Shown piece after piece: positions 18,701 through 26,000 of a stretch of DNA of 64,000 nt (its first letter is position 1; the number at the start of each line of letters is the position of its first letter). Source of the DNA: FEN-1139 sp964396375. GTDB taxonomy: Bacteria; Myxococcota_A; Polyangia; Polyangiales; Polyangiaceae. The position numbers were made by a program, and so were the translations under genes. The notes under the pieces are model-generated. The model was not told where the DNA came from, made no database searches, and saw only the letters and a program-made list of their open reading frames with translations. The stretch is from contig CAYNEY010000018.1 in assembly GCA_964396375.1 (NCBI GenBank), forward strand, positions 42,026 through 106,025, written 5' to 3'.

Positions 18701-20286
18701 TCAATCAAGAAGCGCACGTCCGAGAGGTCATTCCGACACAGAAGGTGTGCCCCAAATGGCGCGGGCTGGTGCAGCTCGGAGAGCCCGATCCCGACATCCG
18801 CCGCGCACAGCACCCGGGGATCGGTGCGCGCCACGACGGCGACCACGCCACCCTGCGCCTGGTAGCGTTGCACCCACTCACAGACGTCCTGTCCAGGCGC
18901 GATGCGTTCGTCAAGAGCCACTTGATCGAGCACCGTGCGCCCATCATCGGCCACGACCACGCGGAGCTCGGCGCGTTGGGCCGCGCTCACCAACTCCTCG
19001 AGACCAGTCTTCTGCTCTAGCTCCAGCGTACACAAGGCAACTCGGCGCCCCTCGAAGAACAACTGGAGCACCAGCGCTCCTTGCTGATGCAAGCGCGTGG
19101 CCACCTCGGTGAGCTGGTCAGGCTGACAGGCAAGACGACCCAGCGGTCCAATTTCGAAAGCTCCTTCTGCCTGCACGGCGAGAGGATGCTCGACGTCGAA
19201 CAGCTCAAGCACATGTTTCTGTGCTTCCTCGGCCGAGAACTCACCGTCGACCACCACCTCGAGCACGGAGAAGCCATCCTTCGGCAGGACGTCAGCTGCG
19301 ATCAGCAGGCAGTCGACACGGTCCAGGCGCCGCAACGCCTCGGGCCTTACCACCAGCACCTGACGCTCAGCCAGGTGATGCCCAAGACCTGCACTGAAGA
19401 CGTCACGCCCGAGTCTCGCCGGTTTCGGGACTCCACCGAACAGAGCGGCCATCGCCCGCTGCAGGTTCCGGGTCATGAGGTAGCTGAGCGCAAAGCCACC
19501 GAGACTCACCATCCAGGCACGCTCTGCGTACTGCTCGATCGGTCCGTCAGGCAAGCTGGTGGGACGGAGCAGCTCGATCAGCTCAGCGTGCGAGGGAGGC
19601 GCCGGTGTGGCGTAGAGTTCCCCTTCCCGCACTTGCCAGGCGCGGTGGTGTGCACGCGCCTCACGGAGCAACACGGCCTTGTGGACCACATCCACCAGCG
19701 CGGCGATACTGCGCTGTGAGAGACCATTGCCAAGAGCAATACCGAGACTCATCACCAAGTCACTGCGCTCCGCACCGAGTCGGTCATCGAACCCACGGCG
19801 CAGCCACCCATTTGACTTGATGACACTGAGCACACTGGCCAGCGTTCCGGCGAGGCGTGAGGCGGGTAGGGGGCTCAGCCGCAAGGCACTGGCCACAATC
19901 AACGCCAGCGCGTCAGCGGCCAGCTCCGTCGAGAGACTGAGGAGCCGGTCGGTGTCACCTGGATGCGGCTCCGCCCGATCCGGAAAACAACTCGCCGCAC
20001 ACAGCGCGACGTGTTCGGCACTTTCGAGGGCGGCCTCGAGCCGAGCCAGATCGCGCTCACCCTCCTTCACCTTGACCACCACCCGACGCATCTGCGCGTC
20101 GAGTTGTGCCCACTCCACCTGCTCCAGCTTCTGGAACTGCTGGACCACTGCCTCCGCCAGCCAATCCATCTCGTGGGCGCGGAGCCGCCGCACCTCGAAG
20201 TGCACGCGGGAGGGTCCCACCGTGACGCGACGCTCTCTCGGCCCGAGCAGGGCCAGAGTACGGGCGATGGTCTCACGGAGCAGCAT
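15790..20286 (-). CDS. giant CtpI-like P-type cation ATPase with an inactive N-terminal ATPase-like half
   Basis: About 1498 residues. The C-terminal half is a complete P-type ATPase: actuator SLTGESLPV, phosphorylation site CIDKTGTVTEG (Asp about 920), MVTGDHP, MLGDGSNDAAAI, and a C-terminal helix bundle. The N-terminal half begins with a ferredoxin-like domain (about 15-75) that lacks a CxxC metal motif. It then repeats the order of a P-type ATPase core, but at the phosphorylation position RVDCLLIAADVL replaces RVDVLCIDKTGT (Ala about 330 for Asp). The size and layout match mycobacterial CtpI/CtpH, whose substrate is uncertain. ATG 20286 is preferred over a further upstream start because homology begins there. 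Convergent with ilvE. Confidence 0.9.
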   Translation of the reverse strand: MLLRETIARTLALLGPRERRVTVGPSRVHFEVRRLRAHEMDWLAEAVVQQFQKLEQVEWAQLDAQMRRVVVKVKEGERDLARLEAALESAEHVALCAASCFPDRAEPHPGDTDRLLSLSTELAADALALIVASALRLSPLPASRLAGTLASVLSVIKSNGWLRRGFDDRLGAERSDLVMSLGIALGNGLSQRSIAALVDVVHKAVLLREARAHHRAWQVREGELYATPAPPSHAELIELLRPTSLPDGPIEQYAERAWMVSLGGFALSYLMTRNLQRAMAALFGGVPKPARLGRDVFSAGLGHHLAERQVLVVRPEALRRLDRVDCLLIAADVLPKDGFSVLEVVVDGEFSAEEAQKHVLELFDVEHPLAVQAEGAFEIGPLGRLACQPDQLTEVATRLHQQGALVLQLFFEGRRVALCTLELEQKTGLEELVSAAQRAELRVVVADDGRTVLDQVALDERIAPGQDVCEWVQRYQAQGGVVAVVARTDPRVLCAADVGIGLSELHQPAPFGAHLLCRNDLSDVRFLIEAVVGARRIARQSVNIALAAASMGAIVSAGGLVPLSSRRVITVVNAATLISMFNGLRAARSLAHQPAQLLRTRTPYHALDAHGVMHRLGTSELGLSQTEVLRRSTARVTHRSGALELVEMIADELWNPLAPLLAAGAGLSAVAGSLGDAGLVGAVVVLNAMVGGIQRFRTERQIRRLTEHHEPMATVHRDGKIRQILASELVVGDVVVLMSGEEVPADCRVLHAESLEVDMSSLTGESLPVVRTARPSFEESLADRASMLYAGSAIAAGRVTAVVVAAGPETEVARGTLVLRRPPVQNGVEQRLRSLVDLTAPVALGAGVGLVAAGLVRGRRVEHLVPSGVSLAVAAVPEGLPLLSTAAQLAAARRLTQKNALVRNARSIESLGRVDVLCIDKTGTVTEGQIALLGVCDGEHFVLSEEFGPAEHHLITAAVRAAPDPKYRTSRDDPTDLALARAADQHRIRVALEPPDFVRRAELPFEPERACHVVIGELSDQSRVLEIKGSPEALLPRVVRIVVDGEERPFDAARRQKLQLLLDELAGRGLRLLAVGEKRLNPTEPDDPRIYSDLTLLGVAAFSDPVRPSAREALEALSRAKVRVVMVTGDHPRTAAVIAEQLGIVAPGQGVVSGAELLEMTDDTLDTLLDETAVFARVTPSQKARIVRALQRTGHVVGMLGDGSNDAAAIRLAHVGIAVGEHSATAARGAADIVLTEARIETVLAAVVEGRAMWASVREAVSILVGGNLGEIVFTLGAGLVDGRPPLNPRQLLLVNLLTDVAPAMAIALRAPSAATLAALANEGPELSLAQPLNRQIATRSVVTALGAGMAWTAARILGSSERASSVGLLALVGTQLGQTMVTGGFTRPVITTSLVSSAALAAIVQTPGLSQFFGCQPLSPISWGIAVFSSAAATGLAAAFPQLTQSIAAKLGPFDAVLDQSARAGSLPPTLMPSVPPSMRAVRSVIQNEGLLQLVDV

Positions 20287-20467
20287 AGGCAAGAGGCTCG
20301 ACGGGATTCTTATCCGAGAGTGGCCCAGTTGGCACGACTGAGAACACCTCTCCGGGTCCGAACCGCAGGCCAGCTCACCTGACCACACATTAGCAACGGT
20401 TTTTGTCGCTCGTTTTTTTGTTCAAGGTTGGTTTGCTCTCGCCGTTCACCGAACCGTGGCAGTCTGG

Positions 20468-21325
20468 ATGAACTCGAGAGTCTGCGGCGCCGCGCTCGGC
20501 GCGCTGCTCGGGTTCACGTCTTGGACCTCAGAAGCCGCGGACCTCATGCGTGCCCGAGTGGACACCGAGGTGCACTGGCCCGATGCCGAGGTCACCCTGA
20601 CCGTCGATCCGTCGTTTCTCCTCCTGCCCTTCGCGGAGGAGGCCCTCGAGAACGCCCTTCTGACTTGGCAGACCAACGTTCCACACCTGCCGCGAGTCCA
20701 CATCAAGTACCCCGATCTCGCCCACCCCGAGCCGAGGGACGCTAAGGGAAACCGGATCTCGCTGGCCATGGGTTACGATCCCAATCTCAACGAAGCGCTC
20801 GCGATCACCATGGTGACGCGTGACTCGTCGACTGGGGTGATCTACGACGCGGACATCATCGTCAGTCCATTCTACGCTTTCTGGGATCTGGCCGGTGTCG
20901 CGCCGGGAGGCTGTGGCGATTCCGAGCGCGACGACTGGGACTCGCCCCATGATCCTTTACACGGGCCGGTCTACGACCTCCAAAATGTCCTCACCCATGA
21001 ACTCGGACACTGGTTCGGCTTGCCTGAAGACTACGTAGACGCCGAACGAACGATGTTTGCGTACGTCAATCCCGGTGAGCTGACGAAGCGTGACCTAGCC
21101 GAGCTCGACATCATCATGGCGATCGAGATCTACGAAAACGCCAGCTTTGGTAGCACCGAAGGCGCCTCCTGCTCGGTGAGCAGACCTACCAGTAGCCCAC
21201 GATGGCTGATAGTGATGGGAACGGCGCTAGTACTGTGTGGGATGCATCGGCGCGGTCGTACTGTGTGGGATACATCGGCGCGGCCGTCCGCGCCCGGTCC
21301 CGCTTCCTTGAAACGGGACACTTGA
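20468..21325 (+). CDS. matrixin-like zinc metalloprotease with C-terminal sorting-type anchor
   Basis: About 285 residues with a signal peptide (CGAALGALLGFTSWTSEAA). The zinc-binding motif is HELGHWFGLPED within NVLTHELGHWFGL, followed by a Met in RTMFAYVNPGE that fits the metzincin Met-turn. It therefore resembles matrixin-type secreted proteases. Near the C-terminus are a Cys (GASCSVS), a hydrophobic helix (WLIVMGTALVLCGM) and HRRGR, an arrangement like MYXO-CTERM. A 28-base tandem duplication sits just at this point and changes the reading frame after RRGR, so the current tail (TVWDTSARPSAPG and on) is probably recent. The ATG at 20468 is chosen over GTG 20456. Its stop abuts the convergent NuoH-like gene. 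Confidence 0.8.
   Translation: MNSRVCGAALGALLGFTSWTSEAADLMRARVDTEVHWPDAEVTLTVDPSFLLLPFAEEALENALLTWQTNVPHLPRVHIKYPDLAHPEPRDAKGNRISLAMGYDPNLNEALAITMVTRDSSTGVIYDADIIVSPFYAFWDLAGVAPGGCGDSERDDWDSPHDPLHGPVYDLQNVLTHELGHWFGLPEDYVDAERTMFAYVNPGELTKRDLAELDIIMAIEIYENASFGSTEGASCSVSRPTSSPRWLIVMGTALVLCGMHRRGRTVWDTSARPSAPGPASLKRDT
21230..21285. repeat. imperfect 28-base tandem duplication inside the metalloprotease 3' end
   Basis: Two adjacent 28-base units, 21230-21257 and 21258-21285, both begin GTACTGTGTGGGAT and differ at two positions (G/A at unit position 15, T/C at position 27). Because 28 is not a multiple of three, the second copy is read in another frame. Confidence 0.9.
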
Positions 21326-23173
21326 TTACATCCAGAGCGCGGGCTCCGCTCGGGGTCCGGGCCGCCCAAGCAGCATCAGTGCCCGCACCACCACGCCCCC
21401 CACCGTCAGAAGCAGGGTAAGGGCCAGCAGCTGTTCGGTCACGCTCTCGAGCCACCCCAGCGCGAACCGCATCGTCACCCGTGACCACAGCTCAGTGGTT
21501 GCCATCAGGCCGAAGGTGGCAAAAAGTCCCCATGTTGCCATCAGCGAGCGGAGTTCGCGGTGGTTTGGTCGCCTGGCAACACGCCGCAGTCCTTCGAGGA
21601 TAAGGTAGAGTGCCGCTGCTTTGCCGAGCAACAAGACCGCCCCCAGCAGTTGAGCGAGCACACTTTCTGGTGCGAGCACCATCGCGAGACCTGGAATATT
21701 CGTTCCTCCCATGGCAACCAGTGCGAAAACCATCACCTCGATGCCCCGGCGCACACGCTCCAAAAGTTCGATCACGGGTCCCGGCGCGTGAGCCCCACTG
21801 AGCACCCGGGATGAAAGGCCTATCTCGGGGATCAGCGCTGCAAGAGTCAGCAACCCCAGACCAAACAGTCCAGGATCATGGAAAAGGAGCCAACCAGAGG
21901 AGATGCGATGCTGCGCCGCAGCCAGTTCACTCACGTCGAAGGAGCTTGCTTCAAGCCCGATCATCAAGAGAAATCCCAGCCAGGGCACCCGCAGCAAGAA
22001 CGCTGCCAACGCCCCATGTAAGGCGCTTTTGAGCCTCGTACCCTGATTGTGCCATCCGAGGATCACAGCGCTGGTCACAAACGACACGGTGCAGGTAAGC
22101 GCGAGCAGCGGAACGTCCAGCTCCCGCTTCACCAACTCTAAACGGAGCGCGAGCGCCACCGTGAGCAAACTGAGACCAATCGAAGTGAGCACCTGCAGCA
22201 AACCGAAGACGCTCTTTTTGTCCGCTGACGCGACCTTCACACTTCCACGTCGGCGAAGTCGGTGCCAACTCCACCATCGCGACCGAGGAGCGTGTGTGCC
22301 GTCGGCTGCAAGTCGAGCGGCAATCGCCGATGCCAAGCGGTTGAGCGGGCTGTGCAGGGGACCAAGAGCGATCACCACCCAGAGCAGCGTGCCCATCACC
22401 AGTCCGAGCGCGCGTCTGAGCTCGCTCGGGGCCACGTGCTGGAACCCTTGGACGTCGATGTCTCGCACCGTGGCTGGACCGGCGCCGTGACTGCGCAAGC
22501 CAAGCTTGGCAACCGGCGCTTCACCGGCGACAATGAGGTCGGTTGGCTCCGCGACATTGACCCCATCCAAGCTGAGGAGCTGATCGTCGGGCATCACCCC
22601 CGCGAGAGCCGCACGGCCGGTGGCGGCAGCCACGAAACAGCAGCCGCGAGTCCCGGGATCGGCCAGCGTGATACCCAAGAACTCGAGAGCACGGGCAGCC
22701 TCGACGTCACGCTGTCGAAGGAGTACCGGGGAGGGAAGGGGCGCCGTGACGTCGAGCACCACGTCGGACAAAACACCGCTCTTGACCTCGCGCCCGGTCT
22801 TCTCGGACACGAACCGAACCTGCAGGTTTCCCCGAAACGTGGTGTGGATCCCTTCACCGGCAGATCCAGTGAAAACACGATTCAACCCCTGCGAGAAGTC
22901 GAGCACCACCAGCCGGTTGGTCTTGGCCCGTCCGCGCGCCACCACCCGCACCCCGCGCTGTTTCGGCTGACCGGGACGGTGAAGATCTCCCTCGAAGATC
23001 ACCTCGACTGGAGTTGATTCAGGAAAGCCGCTGCCCAAAACCTCGAGCTGATCCTCCGGTCCCACTCGCTTCGGGCTGATGTCCGTCACCGCCATCAGGC
23101 TCGGCCCACGGTGTTCGGGAGCACAGCCTGTGAGCACGAAGAGGATGAACGGCAGAAACCAGAGTCTCGGCAC
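21326..23173 (-). CDS. lipoprotein with TIG and PDZ domains fused to a NuoH-like membrane region
   Basis: About 615 residues. GTG 23173 is chosen because GGAAGG precedes it and a lipoprotein signal follows at once (PFILFVLTGCAP, Cys about 17). Residues about 25-130 look like an IPT/TIG Ig-like domain (ISPKRVGPEDQLEVLGSGFP). About 155-215 resembles a PDZ domain (GITLADPGTRGC, then MPDDQLLSLDGVNV). From about 250 the protein is polytopic. The segment LGWHNQGTRLKSALHGALAAF, followed by an SFDVSELAAAQ segment, parallels NuoH (complex I subunit 1). The quinone-site acidic loop usual in NuoH, AETNRAPFDLPE, is not preserved. No nuo genes are near. A stand-alone proton-channel-derived envelope protein is the best description. 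Confidence 0.65.
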   Translation of the reverse strand: MPRLWFLPFILFVLTGCAPEHRGPSLMAVTDISPKRVGPEDQLEVLGSGFPESTPVEVIFEGDLHRPGQPKQRGVRVVARGRAKTNRLVVLDFSQGLNRVFTGSAGEGIHTTFRGNLQVRFVSEKTGREVKSGVLSDVVLDVTAPLPSPVLLRQRDVEAARALEFLGITLADPGTRGCCFVAAATGRAALAGVMPDDQLLSLDGVNVAEPTDLIVAGEAPVAKLGLRSHGAGPATVRDIDVQGFQHVAPSELRRALGLVMGTLLWVVIALGPLHSPLNRLASAIAARLAADGTHAPRSRWWSWHRLRRRGSVKVASADKKSVFGLLQVLTSIGLSLLTVALALRLELVKRELDVPLLALTCTVSFVTSAVILGWHNQGTRLKSALHGALAAFLLRVPWLGFLLMIGLEASSFDVSELAAAQHRISSGWLLFHDPGLFGLGLLTLAALIPEIGLSSRVLSGAHAPGPVIELLERVRRGIEVMVFALVAMGGTNIPGLAMVLAPESVLAQLLGAVLLLGKAAALYLILEGLRRVARRPNHRELRSLMATWGLFATFGLMATTELWSRVTMRFALGWLESVTEQLLALTLLLTVGGVVVRALMLLGRPGPRAEPALWM

Positions 23174-23270
23174 CCCCCTTCCATAACGCCCGGCCCACGG
23201 TTCTGGCGAGAATTCGGACGTTTGCCTTGGCTCTTGTCCCGCACAAGGACTTTCTTCATCCTGCCTGCCG

Positions 23271-24455
23271 ATGAACGACTCTCTTTTCCGGTCCCGCTTG
23301 GCCCAGCTGGAGGCCAGCTTCGCGCGCCTCACCACCCTCAGAAATCAGGTTGACGAGAGCTTCACGAGTGGCTGGTACGAGCGCTACCAGCATCCCGTCC
23401 TCACCGCCGACCATGTACCCCTCGACTGGCGGTTTGATCTCGACGAGCGGACCAATCCATTGCTCCTCGAACGGTTGGGCATCAACGCCGTCTTCAACTC
23501 GGGAGCCTTCGAGCACCAGGGCAAGCTCTGCCTCATCTGCCGGGTCGAGGGCTTCGATCGTAAATCGTTCTTCGCTATTGCCGAGAGCGAATCTGGTGTC
23601 GATGGGTTCCGTTTCTGGCCGGAGCCGGTGGTCTTGCCCCAGACACCCGATCCAGACGTGAACGTGTACGACATGCGAGTCACGCGTCATGAAGACGGCT
23701 ATGCCTACGGGCTATTCTGCACGGAGCGCCGCGATCCCAACGCCGCACCCCACGATCTCTCGGCAGCCGTGGCGGCCTGTGGGATCGCGCGGACCCGGGA
23801 TTTCGTCACCTGGGAGCGCCTCCCGGATCTGGTCTCGAAGAGTCCGCAGCAGCGCAATGTGGTTCTCCACCCAAGGTTCGTCTCGGGACGCTACGCACTC
23901 TACACCCGACCCCAGGACGGCTTCATCGAGACTGGCTCGGGTGGCGGCATCGCTTGGGCGCTGTGTGACGACATCACCCACGCGACCATCGATGAAGAAC
24001 GGGTCATCGATCCGCGCCGCTACCACACCATCAATGAGGTAAAAAACGGGATGGGGGCCCCACCGCTCGAGACTGAGCTCGGCTGGCTCCACATCGCACA
24101 CGGTGTTCGGAACACGGCCGCAGGCCTGCGCTACGTGCTGTACGCATTCTTGTGCGACAAGCAGCAACCGTGGCGAGTCACCCACCGACCCTCTGGATAC
24201 TTCCTCGCGCCCCAGGGACCAGAGAGGATCGGCGACGTCTCCAATGTGGTGTTCTCGAATGGTGTGGTGGCACGCTCCGACGGCCATGTCTTCATCTACT
24301 ACGGCTCGTCTGACACTCGCATGCACGTGGCCACCACCACCCTCGAGCGGCTGCTCGCCTACGTGACTCAAACCCCCGAAGATCCTGAATACTCACACTT
24401 GTGTGTGGCTCAGCGTCGGGCCCTGATCGAGAAGAACCGAAAGCTTGTCCGGTAG
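23271..24455 (+). CDS. 4-O-beta-D-mannosyl-D-glucose phosphorylase (GH130)
   Basis: A 394-residue GH130 enzyme, the family's usual length. NVYDMRVTRHEDGYAYGLFC contains the catalytic acid Asp (about 134). PQQRNVVLHPRFVSGRYALY, TRPQDGFIETGSGGG, WLHIAHGVRN and VFIYYGSSDTRMHVATTT match the mannosylglucose phosphorylases closely across the whole length. It phosphorolyses beta-1,4-mannosyl-glucose to mannose 1-phosphate and glucose, the last step of beta-mannan/glucomannan catabolism. No mannanase or epimerase partner lies beside it. It is divergent from the NuoH-like gene and convergent with the aldolase gene, with a shared hairpin between. Confidence 0.93.
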   Translation: MNDSLFRSRLAQLEASFARLTTLRNQVDESFTSGWYERYQHPVLTADHVPLDWRFDLDERTNPLLLERLGINAVFNSGAFEHQGKLCLICRVEGFDRKSFFAIAESESGVDGFRFWPEPVVLPQTPDPDVNVYDMRVTRHEDGYAYGLFCTERRDPNAAPHDLSAAVAACGIARTRDFVTWERLPDLVSKSPQQRNVVLHPRFVSGRYALYTRPQDGFIETGSGGGIAWALCDDITHATIDEERVIDPRRYHTINEVKNGMGAPPLETELGWLHIAHGVRNTAAGLRYVLYAFLCDKQQPWRVTHRPSGYFLAPQGPERIGDVSNVVFSNGVVARSDGHVFIYYGSSDTRMHVATTTLERLLAYVTQTPEDPEYSHLCVAQRRALIEKNRKLVR

Positions 24456-24466
24456 CCCTAACGCAA

Positions 24467-24501
24467 CCAAGCCGCCACCCCATGACAGGGTGACGGCTTG
24501 G
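24467..24501. terminator. hairpin terminator between convergent genes
   Basis: CCAAGCCG (24467-24474) pairs with CGGCTTGG (24494-24501). Inside, CACCC pairs with GGGTG after a single mismatch, leaving a six-base loop. No T-run follows, so a bidirectional terminator or 3'-end stabiliser serving both the phosphorylase and aldolase genes is inferred. Confidence 0.6.
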
Positions 24502-24530
24502 ATCGGGGCCGAGCACGAGCTCGGTTGCGC

Positions 24531-25532
24531 TCAACCGTGACCAGCGGAGCCGAGAACTGCCTCGTTCTTGTGCTTGTAGAGTTCCTTCAGCGCGTCGCGA
24601 GCCGGACCCAGGTACTTGCGTGGGTCGAACTCGGCCGGCTTCTCGACGAACACCCGGCGTACGGCCGCGGTCATCGCCAGACGACCATCAGAGTCGATGT
24701 TGATCTTGCAGACAGCACTCTTCGCGGCACGCCGGAGTTGCTCCTCCGGGATCCCCACCGCGTCCTTCAGGGCACCGCCGTGACTGTTGATGAGGTGCAC
24801 CTGATCCATCGGCACCGAGGAGGACCCATGCAAGACGATCGGGAAGCCGGGAAGCCGCTTCTCGATCTCCTCGAGAATATCGAACCGGAGGGGCGGGGGG
24901 ACCAGCACACCATCGGCGTTCTTGGTGCACTGCGCAGGCGTGAACTTGTTCGCACCATGCGAGGTTCCGATCGAGATCGCGAGACTGTCGACCCCCGTCC
25001 TCTTCACGAAGTCCTCCACCTCATCCGGTTGGGTGTAGGTGCTCTTCTCAGCCACCACGTCATCTTCGATCCCGGCCAGAACACCGAGCTCACCCTCGAC
25101 CGTCACGTCACGCTCATGCGCGTACTCCACCACCTGCCGCGTGATCTCGATGTTCTTCTCGTAGGGATGGTGGGAGCCGTCGATCATGACCGATGAGAAC
25201 CCAAAATCGATGCAATCACGGCAAAGCTCTACGGTATCGCCGTGGTCGAGGTGGAGCGCAATGGGAATGCCGGCGCCCTTCGTGAGCTCCTTTGCGTATT
25301 CCACAGCACCCTGCGCCATGTACCGGAGCAGGGTCTGGTTCGCGTACTTGCGCGCGCCAGAGGACACCTGCAAAATCACAGGTGAGCGGGTCTCCGAACA
25401 GGCCTGGATGATGGCCTGGAGCTGCTCCATGTTGTTGAAGTTGTAGGCCGGGACGGCGTACTTGCCTTCGATCGCCTTTTTGAACATCTCCCTGGTGTTC
25501 ACCAGGCCAAGCTGCTTGTAACTGATTGCCAT
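24531..25532 (-). CDS. fba: class II fructose-bisphosphate aldolase
   Basis: A 333-residue class II aldolase. The family signature IPIALHLDHGDTVELCRDCI holds zinc ligand and catalytic residues. VMIDGSHHPYEKNIEITR, VEGELGVLAG and IGTSHGANKF follow, and the phosphate-binding parts GGALKDAVGI and KINIDSDGRLAM close the barrel. It cleaves fructose 1,6-bisphosphate in glycolysis and runs the reverse reaction in gluconeogenesis. The open frame extends far upstream, but homology starts at MAISYKQLGLVNTREMF. A GAGG ribosome site about eight bases before ATG 25532 supports that start. The sequence upstream is non-coding and rich in hairpins. Confidence 0.96.
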   Translation of the reverse strand: MAISYKQLGLVNTREMFKKAIEGKYAVPAYNFNNMEQLQAIIQACSETRSPVILQVSSGARKYANQTLLRYMAQGAVEYAKELTKGAGIPIALHLDHGDTVELCRDCIDFGFSSVMIDGSHHPYEKNIEITRQVVEYAHERDVTVEGELGVLAGIEDDVVAEKSTYTQPDEVEDFVKRTGVDSLAISIGTSHGANKFTPAQCTKNADGVLVPPPLRFDILEEIEKRLPGFPIVLHGSSSVPMDQVHLINSHGGALKDAVGIPEEQLRRAAKSAVCKINIDSDGRLAMTAAVRRVFVEKPAEFDPRKYLGPARDALKELYKHKNEAVLGSAGHG

Positions 25533-26000
25533 GATCGGTACCTCGGGGAAACGGGGCGGGGGAACGCGACGCCTGAAAGGAGGCGGCGCCCGCCGGCGCA
25601 AACTAGGCGCAACCAGAAGAGGTGGCAAACGCAGATTCTGCGCCCAACGGGATTTCAGCTCTGCGCTGGCCGTTCGAACCGGGACAAGACCATTGCCAGC
25701 GCGGCGACGACGCCAGCCACCCCTGCCACACCGACTTATCAGGCGGCCGGTAGTGCTTCGCCAGCTAGAGCGTCTTTCCCAGAGATGGAACATCTCGACG
25801 AAAGTCGCTCTAGGTATTCGCGAAAGCGAATACGGGATGAATTGACGAACAGAGCGAGTCATAAGGGGCAGGTGCCCCACCTTGGGAAAGATAGAGCGCA
25901 TTGGCGAAGCCAATCAATGGCGGTCCACGCCATTGAAGAGCGCTCTAAGGTCACTCCCTACGTCCATTCCACAGATGCCGAGCCTCCCCGGCGGCCGAGG
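25533..26000. other. non-coding region upstream of fba
   Basis: No convincing gene is seen. The part next to fba (25533-25760) is GC-rich without clear structure, while 25765-25947 is packed with inverted repeats described separately. The fba promoter should lie here on the minus strand, but I could not fix its position. Confidence 0.6.
25765..25947. repeat. array of nested hairpins bounded by TAGAGCG/CGCTCTA
   Basis: Hairpin 1: CTAGAGCG (25765-25772) pairs with CGCTCTAG (25806-25813); inside, CTTTC pairs with GAAAG and GAGATG pairs with CATCTC around a three-base loop. Hairpin 2: GTATTCGC, a GAAA loop, GCGAATAC (25814-25833). Hairpin 3: GGGGC/GCCCC (25865-25878). Hairpin 4: TAGAGCGC (25892-25899) pairs with GCGCTCTA (25940-25947) and encloses two side-by-side stems, ATTGGC/GCCAAT (25900-25914) and CAATGGCG/CGCCATTG (25915-25935). 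The shared ends suggest a palindromic repeat family or a structured RNA. Confidence 0.7.
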
